Assembly (NCBI GenBank): GCA_964603155.1
Contig: CAZRTZ010000085.1
Span: forward strand, 1-8,139
Reading direction: 5' to 3'
From: VAUL01 sp964603155
GTDB taxonomy: Bacteria > Desulfobacterota > Desulfuromonadia > Desulfuromonadales > BM103
Length of the DNA: 8,139 nt
Positions 1 through 4,010 of the stretch are shown here, piece by piece. Both the position numbers and the translations under genes were made by a program. Numbering within the stretch: position 1 is the first letter of the stretch; every line of letters begins with the position of its first letter. The notes under the pieces were generated by a model. That model saw only the letters and a list, made by a program, of their open reading frames with translations, had not been told where the DNA came from and searched no databases.

Positions 1-725
1 CCGTCGTAGCGGATGAAGGGGGCGAGCAGGGTGTCGAAGTTGGCGAAGGCCTGGGCGCCGGCCGCCTCCCCCTGCAGGGTGTAGAAAAAGTTGACCACCT
101 GCCCCAGGGCGGTACGGAAATGCTTGGCCGGGGCGCTTTCGATCTTGCCGTAGGCGCCGGAGAAGCCTTTGAGCAGCAGATCCTTGAGATCCCAGCCGCA
201 GCAGTAGACCGACAGCATCCCCAGGTCGTGCAGGTGGAAGTCGCCGTCACGGTGGGCCTGGGCGATATAGGCGGGGTAGATTTTGTTAAGCCAGTAGTTG
301 CTGGTGACGTTGGAGGCGATGTGGTTGTTGAGCCCCTGCAGCGAGTACCCCATGTTGGCGTTCTCGTTGACCCGCCAGTCCTCCTGGGTCAGGTAGGAGT
401 CGATCGAATCGATCGCTTCCTTGATGAACGTCTGGGTTTCACGCAGGGCGGCGTGCTGCTGGCGGTAGAGGATGTAGGCCTTGGCGGTTTTGGCGTGGCC
501 GTTCTCGATCAGGATCTTTTCGACCAGATCCTGAACGTTTTCGACCGTGGGGATGCGGCCATCCTTGTAGATGACCGCGAGGATGCCGACCACCTGGCGG
601 GCGATGCCGGCGGCCTGCTCCATGTTGCTGCCGCCGACCGCACGCACCGCCTTCTGGATGGCGGCGGAAATCTTCTGCTCCTCGAACGGCGCCAGCCGCC
701 CGTCCCGCTTGCGAATAAACTCCAT
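1..725 (-). CDS. nrdD: Anaerobic (class III) ribonucleoside-triphosphate reductase, N-terminal part
   Basis: Reads from ATG at 725 leftward off the window edge, with 241 complete codons and no stop. Residues about 3-93 form an ATP-cone, beginning MEFIRKRDGRLAPFEEQKIS; this is the allosteric nucleotide-binding domain. The start of the NrdD catalytic barrel follows, with NENANMGYSLQGLNNH (120-135), GDFHLHDLGMLSVYCCGWDL (161-180) and HFRTALGQVVNFFYTLQGE (202-220). The enzyme reduces ribonucleoside triphosphates to deoxynucleotides using an oxygen-sensitive glycyl radical. The glycyl-radical loop lies near the C-terminus, outside the window, and the activase NrdG would be expected nearby (inference). 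The start is supported by GGGGAGG five bases upstream and by the ATP-cone beginning at once. It is divergent from nikR, and two NrdR-box-like sites lie upstream. A class I or II reductase is unlikely because the motifs are NrdD-specific. Confidence 0.96.
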   Translation of the reverse strand, partial: MEFIRKRDGRLAPFEEQKISAAIQKAVRAVGGSNMEQAAGIARQVVGILAVIYKDGRIPTVENVQDLVEKILIENGHAKTAKAYILYRQQHAALRETQTFIKEAIDSIDSYLTQEDWRVNENANMGYSLQGLNNHIASNVTSNYWLNKIYPAYIAQAHRDGDFHLHDLGMLSVYCCGWDLKDLLLKGFSGAYGKIESAPAKHFRTALGQVVNFFYTLQGEAAGAQAFANFDTLLAPFIRYD

Positions 726-762
726 TGGAACCTCCCCTCAATGCAGCATGGCACAGGTTGGG

Positions 763-792
763 ATTTAACACCCGAGCCGCCATGAGCGTCAA
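763..792 (-). promoter_or_regulatory. Candidate sigma-70 promoter for nrdD
   Basis: On the minus strand, TTGACG (787-792) is separated by 18 bases from TTAAAT (763-768). These match the -35 consensus at 5 of 6 positions and the -10 at 4 of 6. Transcription would start near 756, giving a leader of about 30 nt before the ATG at 725. Both NrdR-box-like sites lie just upstream of this -35. No better pair was seen in the intergenic region, but this is a pattern match only. Confidence 0.4.
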
Positions 793-799
793 GAGGAAA

Positions 800-815
800 A
801 CACTAGATATGGCCA
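800..815 (-). promoter_or_regulatory. NrdR box, proximal to nrdD
   Basis: The 16 bases ACACTAGATATGGCCA (plus strand) match the published NrdR consensus acaCwAtATaTwGtgt at 11 of 16 positions, including most of the central CwAtATaT core. NrdR is the ATP-cone repressor of ribonucleotide reductase genes, and its sites usually occur in pairs. The partner site begins exactly 32 bp away, about three helical turns. This half is the weaker one; the pairing and the neighbouring nrdD gene give it weight. Confidence 0.6.
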
Positions 816-831
816 CAAAAAAATACTGATA

Positions 832-847
832 GCACAAGATGTTGTGT
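832..847 (-). promoter_or_regulatory. NrdR box, distal to nrdD
   Basis: GCACAAGATGTTGTGT (plus strand) matches the NrdR consensus acaCwAtATaTwGtgt at 13 of 16 positions and is itself a good palindrome (ACACAA/TTGTGC arms read on the minus strand). It lies one 32-bp period from the proximal box, the usual arrangement for paired NrdR operators. It implies that nrdD is repressed when nucleotide pools are sufficient; an nrdR gene elsewhere in the genome is inferred. Confidence 0.65.
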
Positions 848-908
848 AGCTCCTGTTGGGAAAGCTGTGGATCAATTCGGCATGGAGCTGGCTAACCTCT
901 CAGGATTC

Positions 909-937
909 TTGACCGTTTACCAACCCCATGGTACACA
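909..937 (+). promoter_or_regulatory. Candidate nikR promoter
   Basis: TTGACC (909-914), a 17-base spacer and TACACA (932-937) form a plausible -35/-10 pair, with 5 of 6 and 3 of 6 consensus matches. Transcription would start near 943, about 24 bases before the nikR ATG. An imperfect inverted repeat (915-936) fills the spacer and overlaps the -10. Confidence 0.4.
915..936 (+). promoter_or_regulatory. Imperfect dyad overlapping the nikR promoter, possible autoregulatory operator
   Basis: GTTTACC (915-921) and GGTACAC (930-936) are inverted copies with one mismatch, separated by 8 bases. The position, between -35 and -10, suits repression by occlusion. NikR represses its own transcription in some bacteria. 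The arms loosely resemble the GTGTTAC-type half-sites proposed for deltaproteobacterial NikR, but the spacing here is shorter than I recall for that consensus (about 13-14 bases). Assignment to NikR is speculative. Confidence 0.25.
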
Positions 938-953
938 GTGAGCACCTTTCCAC

Positions 954-960
954 AGGAGGT
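954..960 (+). promoter_or_regulatory. Shine-Dalgarno that fixes the nikR start
   Basis: AGGAGGT lies six bases before the ATG at 967. An upstream in-frame ATG at 928 would place this near-perfect ribosome site inside the coding region and precede the putative transcription start, so 967 is preferred. Confidence 0.8.
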
Positions 961-966
961 TTGGGC

Positions 967-1380
967 ATGGCCGACCTCGCCCGTTTCGGTGTCTCCATCG
1001 AGCAGAGCCTGCTCGAGCGTTTCGACCGGCTGATTGCCGACAAGGGCTACGTCAACCGTTCCGAGGCGCTCCGCGACCTGATTCGCAACGCCCTGGTCGA
1101 AGACCAGATCAGCCGGGATGCCACGACGGCTACGGTCGGCACGGTCACCCTGGTCTACGATCACCACACTCGCGATCTGGCCGACAAGCTCACCGAGCAC
1201 CAGCACTCCCACCACGATGCGATCATCTCCGCCCTGCACGTGCACCTCGACGCCCATCACTGCCTGGAAGTGGTGGTGGTCAAGGGGACGGCGGCGGAGG
1301 TGACGCGGTTGGCGGATGAGTTGCTGGGGACCAAAGGGGTGAAACACGGCAAGCTGGTGCTGACCACGGCAGGATCGTAG
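967..1380 (+). CDS. nikR: Nickel-responsive transcriptional regulator NikR
   Basis: A 137-residue protein, the usual NikR size. Residues 1-50 are a ribbon-helix-helix DNA-binding domain (RFGVSIEQSLLERFDRLI, then NRSEALRDLIRNAL). The rest is the ACT-like tetramerisation and metal domain. The square-planar nickel ligands of the E. coli protein (His76, His87, His89, Cys95) are conserved with identical spacing as His80, His91, His93 and Cys99, in HQHSHHD and LHVHLDAHHCLE. The family binds nickel and then represses, or sometimes activates, nickel uptake and nickel-enzyme genes. The ATG at 967 is chosen because of the strong AGGAGGT upstream. No nickel transporter is in the window; the neighbours are divergent nrdD and the convergent cobalamin operon. 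Its targets must lie elsewhere unless it also touches adjacent genes. Metal specificity for nickel over cobalt is inferred from the ligands. Confidence 0.95.
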   Translation: MADLARFGVSIEQSLLERFDRLIADKGYVNRSEALRDLIRNALVEDQISRDATTATVGTVTLVYDHHTRDLADKLTEHQHSHHDAIISALHVHLDAHHCLEVVVVKGTAAEVTRLADELLGTKGVKHGKLVLTTAGS

Positions 1381-1474
1381 CAGCCAGCGTTTCCGCTAAA
1401 TTCAAGAGCTAAGTCGCGGGGCCTTCTGCCCCGCACCCCGACCAATAACTTCAAAGCCCCGGGGTCTCGCCCCC

Positions 1475-1526
1475 GGAAGGCGACGTCCTTTTGTCCGGCG
1501 ACAAAAGGACGCAAAAACGCCTTTCC
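1475..1526. repeat. Large nested hairpin downstream of nikR
   Basis: The core is a perfect 12-bp stem with a 4-base loop: CGTCCTTTTGTC (1484-1495), CGGC, GACAAAAGGACG (1500-1511). Outside it, AAGGCG (1477-1482) pairs with CGCCTT (1518-1523), and GG (1475-1476) with CC (1525-1526) across a one-base bulge. Together this makes a roughly 50-nt structure with an asymmetric internal loop. It is about 95 bases past the nikR stop. There is no clean T-run after the stem on either strand, so a Rho-independent terminator is possible but not classical. Confidence 0.6.
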
Positions 1527-1617
1527 TTTCCGCTGCGCTTGGCATGACTCGCTCTGCCGCTCGGCGACTTCGCTCATCCACTCTACCAGCACAACTCTCC
1601 AGCCGTTCCCTTTGTTA

Positions 1618-1643
1618 ACGGGGCACTTCTTACTGTGCCCCGT
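1618..1643. repeat. Perfect 9-bp inverted repeat
   Basis: ACGGGGCAC (1618-1626) and GTGCCCCGT (1635-1643) are exact reverse complements around an 8-base loop. The stem is GC-rich and would be stable in RNA or single-stranded DNA. No T-tract follows in either direction, so its role (attenuator, terminator or repeat-element arm) is open. Confidence 0.55.
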
Positions 1644-1671
1644 GATGAGCTACCTGCTCCAAGGCGGTTGC

Positions 1672-1753
1672 GGAGCACCAACATTCAGCATTTTGTCCTT
1701 AGATTGAAGCGGGGGAAGACCAAACCAAACACATCCCAAATGCTGAATGCTCC
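1672..1753. repeat. Long interrupted inverted repeat (82 bp span)
   Basis: The left arm is GGAGCA (1672-1677) plus TTCAGCATTT (1684-1693). The right arm is AAATGCTGAA (1738-1747) plus TGCTCC (1748-1753). These are exact reverse complements over 16 bp, apart from a 6-base insertion (CCAACA) in the left arm. Across the bulge the inner match alone is 12 bp. The 44-base interior is purine-rich in part and has no recognised motif. It could be the ends of a small degenerate mobile element or an RNA hairpin; no transposase or target duplication was seen. Confidence 0.5.
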
Positions 1754-1787
1754 ATTTTCGGCAACATGCGGCTGCCTGCAGACAGCC

Positions 1788-1814
1788 GCGGGGCCCCAAG
1801 GGGATGGGCCCCGC
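1788..1814. repeat. GC-rich hairpin, GCGGGGCCC/GGGCCCCGC
   Basis: A perfect 9-bp stem (1788-1796 with 1806-1814) around a 9-base loop, followed on the plus strand by AAAAGA. It shares the pattern GCGGGG...CCCCGC, twice followed by AAA, with the hairpins at 1416-1434 and 1943-1961. All three may therefore belong to one short repeat family. Confidence 0.5.
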
Positions 1815-1907
1815 AAAAGATGGAAAGGACAGTGAAGACTCTCATCTTGGCAGCACAGATGGACGGAGCCATCGATCATGCCCGCCGCAGGCGAACACCC
1901 TTTTTGT

Positions 1908-1935
1908 CAAGTTTTTTGGGTGAGCAAAAAACTTG
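1908..1935. terminator. Perfect 11-bp T/A-rich hairpin, possible bidirectional terminator
   Basis: CAAGTTTTTTG (1908-1918) and CAAAAAACTTG (1925-1935) pair exactly around a 6-base loop. Read on the minus strand it lies about 30 bases past the cobD stop and supplies a six-T run that follows the GC hairpin at 1943-1961. Because the T-runs sit inside the stem, it may act with that hairpin rather than alone. Confidence 0.45.
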
Positions 1936-1942
1936 GCGGGGA

Positions 1943-1961
1943 GCGGGGGTGCAGCCCCCGC
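1943..1961 (-). terminator. Putative cobD operon terminator hairpin
   Basis: GCGGGGG (1943-1949) and CCCCCGC (1955-1961) form a perfect 7-bp stem with a 5-base loop. On the minus strand the stem begins four bases after the cobD stop codon, and a run of six T follows 11 bases later (1931-1926). The distance to the T-run is longer than in a standard intrinsic terminator, so the call is moderate. Confidence 0.45.
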
Positions 1962-1965
1962 AAAG

Positions 1966-3048
1966 CTAGAGGAATTTGGCCAATTCGTCGAGCAGCCGCC
2001 GGTTGTCGGCGGCGGAGCGGACGGCGAGACGCAGGTAGCGGTCGTCGAGGCCGGCAAAATCGGCGCAGGTGCGAAGCAGAATCCCTTTCGGGCGCAGGGC
2101 GGCGGCGAGAGCCGGGGCGGGGGGGGCGGTTAGCGGCAGACGGCAGAGCAGATAGTTGGCAACGGAAGGGTAGACGGTGCAGCCGAGTTTGCCCAGCCCT
2201 GCCGCCAGTTCGCCACGCAGCACCGGAACGGCCTGCAGCGTGGCGAGGCGCAGGGCATTGGCCTGCAGACAGGCCAAGCCGGCGGCGAGCGCCGGAGTGG
2301 AGAGCCGCCACGGCTCGCGGCTGGCGGCCAAGCGCGCCGCCACATCCGGGGGCGCCGCCAGCCAGCCGATGCGCAGCCCGGCAAGGGCGTAGAACTTGGT
2401 CAGCGAACGCAGCACGATCAGATTGGGGCGAAGGCAGACCTGATCGGTCAACGACAAATGCGGAGCGAAGTCGATGAAGGCTTCGTCGATAACCAGAACC
2501 ACGGACGCAGGCAGTTTGTCCAGCAACGCCAGGAGGAGTTCGCGCGGGTAGCCGGTGCCCCCCGGGTTGAGCGGATTGGCCAGCCAGACCAGACCGGTCT
2601 CATGGTGAAGCGCCGCCGCGAGAAGTGCGGGATCGAGGCGAAAGCCGTCGGCAGGGTCAAGGCCAACCCGGTCGATCTGCGCTCCGGCCTGAAACAGCGC
2701 CGGGGCGTATTCGGCAAAAGCCGGCTCGACCAGCAGACAGCGCTTCGGGCGCAACACGCGCGGCACCAGAAAAATGAACTCGGTCGCCCCGGCACCGGCC
2801 AGGACTGTCCCGGCAGGGAGGCCGTGATGGGCCGCCAGGGCCCGGGAAAGGGCTCCGGCGTCGATTTCCGGGTAGTGGCAGATTTCGGCCAGGGCGGCCT
2901 GGGCGGCGGCCAGGGCCTCAGCCGGCGGGCCGAGCGGGTTAAGGCTGGCCGAAAAGTCGAGCACGGCCGCCGAGGCACAGCCCAACTCGCCGGCCAGGGT
3001 CAAAGCCTGTCCGCCGTGCGTCCTCGTGCCTTCGCCCGCGCCACTCAT
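1966..3048 (-). CDS. cobD: L-threonine-O-3-phosphate decarboxylase, PLP-dependent aminotransferase fold
   Basis: A 360-residue fold-type I PLP enzyme, close to the size of Salmonella CobD (364). It decarboxylates threonine phosphate to (R)-1-amino-2-propanol phosphate, which CbiB joins to cobyric acid. Visible motifs are DFSASLNPLGPP (31-42), the substrate loop NPLNPGGTG (158-166), DEAFIDF (188-194) and SLTKFYALAGLRIGW (215-229) with the PLP Schiff-base lysine at 218. The C-terminal YLRLAVR (338-344) has the usual arginine. The ATG at 3048 overlaps the cbiB stop as ATGA and has GGAGG nine bases upstream. The ATG at 3057 has that GGAGG directly against it and is less likely. HisC is a close relative, but the operon position supports CobD. 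It is the last gene of the operon, followed by hairpins. Confidence 0.9.
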   Translation of the reverse strand: MSGAGEGTRTHGGQALTLAGELGCASAAVLDFSASLNPLGPPAEALAAAQAALAEICHYPEIDAGALSRALAAHHGLPAGTVLAGAGATEFIFLVPRVLRPKRCLLVEPAFAEYAPALFQAGAQIDRVGLDPADGFRLDPALLAAALHHETGLVWLANPLNPGGTGYPRELLLALLDKLPASVVLVIDEAFIDFAPHLSLTDQVCLRPNLIVLRSLTKFYALAGLRIGWLAAPPDVAARLAASREPWRLSTPALAAGLACLQANALRLATLQAVPVLRGELAAGLGKLGCTVYPSVANYLLCRLPLTAPPAPALAAALRPKGILLRTCADFAGLDDRYLRLAVRSAADNRRLLDELAKFL

Positions 3049-4010
3049 TGACTCCATCCTCCCACCCCCCAGCCCACCCCCCAGCCAATCCCGCAGGCGA
3101 CGCCAAGAGCCAGCAACGCGGTTGCGTACATGAGCCGGATCATCCGTTGATAGTCTGCGACCGTCAGCAAGCGCCCGGCCTCGCCAAAAGTCGGTTTTTC
3201 CTGCCACTGGCCGAAATAACGGGCCGGGCCGCCAAGCTGTATCCCCAGCGCCCCGGCGGCGGCAGCCTCGGGCCAGCCGGCGTTGGGACTGGCATGCCGG
3301 CGGGCATCGCGGCGGGCAATCCGCCAGGCGTTGCCGGCAGACAGCCCGAGGGGCACACAGCCGATCACCATCAGCACCGCGGTGAGCCGCGCCGGCAACC
3401 AGTTGAGCAGATCGTCGAGGCGCGCCGCCACGGTGCCGAACTCCCGGTAGCGCTCGTTCTTGTAGCCAACCATCGAGTCCATGGTGCTGGCGGCCTTGAA
3501 GAGGATGCCGGCCAGCGGCCCGCCGAGGCCAAGATAGAAGAGCGGGGCCACCATGCCGTCGCAACTGTTTTCCGCCACCGTCTCGATGCAGGCACGCAGG
3601 ATCCCCTGCTCATCGAGATCGGCCGTATCGCGACCGACAATCATCGCCAGGGCCTGCCGGGCGCCGGCAAGATCGCCGGACAGCAGACGCGCGACGACAG
3701 TCGCGCTCTGCCGGTGCAACTCACGCACTGCCAGGCAGGTCCAGGCCAGCCAGCCGGCAGCCACAAGGCCGAGCAGGGGATGGAGTCGTTGCGCCAGAGC
3801 CAGGGCGCACCCGGCGAGGAGGCCGGTAACCAGCAGCGTCAGAACCGCGAGGAGCAGACCGCCGAGACGGCGCCGGTGGATGCGGTGGTAAAGCAGCGCT
3901 TCCAGCCTGTTGATCAGCCGGCCGATGCCGACCACCGGGTGCGGCAAACGGCGCGGATCGCCAAGCAGCAGATCGGCGGCGAAAGCGGCGGCCAACAGCA
4001 GCGGCGGCAT
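3045..4010 (-). CDS. cbiB: Adenosylcobinamide-phosphate synthase, integral membrane protein
   Basis: A 321-residue CbiB/CobD-family membrane protein that condenses adenosylcobyric acid with aminopropanol phosphate. Family motifs are LLLGDPRRLPHPV (14-26), ETVAENSCDGMVAPLFY (143-159), KAASTMDSMVGYKNERY (172-188) and SPNAGWPEA (241-249). Likely membrane spans are about 50-72, 77-95, 205-223 and 293-315, with a hydrophobic N-terminus as well. The start at 4010 shares one base with the upstream stop (TGATG). There is no clear Shine-Dalgarno, which points to translational coupling. The C-terminus GWGVGWGVGG is encoded partly by a perfect 12-bp tandem duplication at 3061-3084. The stop overlaps the cobD start. 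Confidence 0.94.
   Translation of the reverse strand: MPPLLLAAAFAADLLLGDPRRLPHPVVGIGRLINRLEALLYHRIHRRRLGGLLLAVLTLLVTGLLAGCALALAQRLHPLLGLVAAGWLAWTCLAVRELHRQSATVVARLLSGDLAGARQALAMIVGRDTADLDEQGILRACIETVAENSCDGMVAPLFYLGLGGPLAGILFKAASTMDSMVGYKNERYREFGTVAARLDDLLNWLPARLTAVLMVIGCVPLGLSAGNAWRIARRDARRHASPNAGWPEAAAAGALGIQLGGPARYFGQWQEKPTFGEAGRLLTVADYQRMIRLMYATALLALGVACGIGWGVGWGVGGWSQ
3061..3084. repeat. 12-bp perfect tandem duplication in the 3' end of cbiB
   Basis: CCCACCCCCCAG occurs twice in succession (3061-3072 and 3073-3084), each copy containing a run of six C. It encodes the repeated Gly-Trp-Gly-Val at the CbiB C-terminus. It lies just upstream, in the direction of transcription, of the cobD ribosome site. 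Being a multiple of three it keeps frame. Confidence 0.75.

Larger units (their letters stand above)
1381..1965. other. 585-bp hairpin-rich non-coding gap between convergent nikR and cobD
   Basis: No credible gene was found here. The short open frames lack ribosome sites and family resemblance, and they run through the inverted repeats. The stretch looks less GC-rich than the flanking genes. It holds at least eight separate inverted repeats, listed individually where strong. Smaller ones are GCGGGGC/GCCCCGC at 1416-1434, CCGGGG/CCCCGG at 1459-1476 and GCGGCTG/CAGCCGC at 1768-1789. Both flanking transcripts end into this region, so some of these probably act as terminators, but few have a canonical T-tract. 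Several segments have the look of dispersed intergenic repeats. Confidence 0.8.

Noticed and set aside
928..966. Longer NikR starting at the ATG at 928
   Set aside because: The strong AGGAGGT at 954-960 would be internal, the extra residues are not typical of NikR, and the codon lies inside the likely promoter.
726..966. FNR-type site in the divergent region
   Set aside because: TTGACCGTTTACCAA near 909 only partly resembles TTGAT-N4-ATCAA and lacks the second half-site.
1257..1592. 111-codon minus-strand frame overlapping the nikR end
   Set aside because: It runs through several hairpins and antisense nikR, has no ribosome site, and reads like translated intergenic repeat.
1635..1879. Short open frames on both strands in the gap
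   Set aside because: They are 60-70 codons long, cross the inverted repeats, and lack ribosome sites and recognisable motifs.
3049..3564. Upstream extension of the cobD frame through cbiB
   Set aside because: The extension is out-of-frame cbiB sequence. The CobD fold begins at 3048, where an ATGA overlap and GGAGG support the start.
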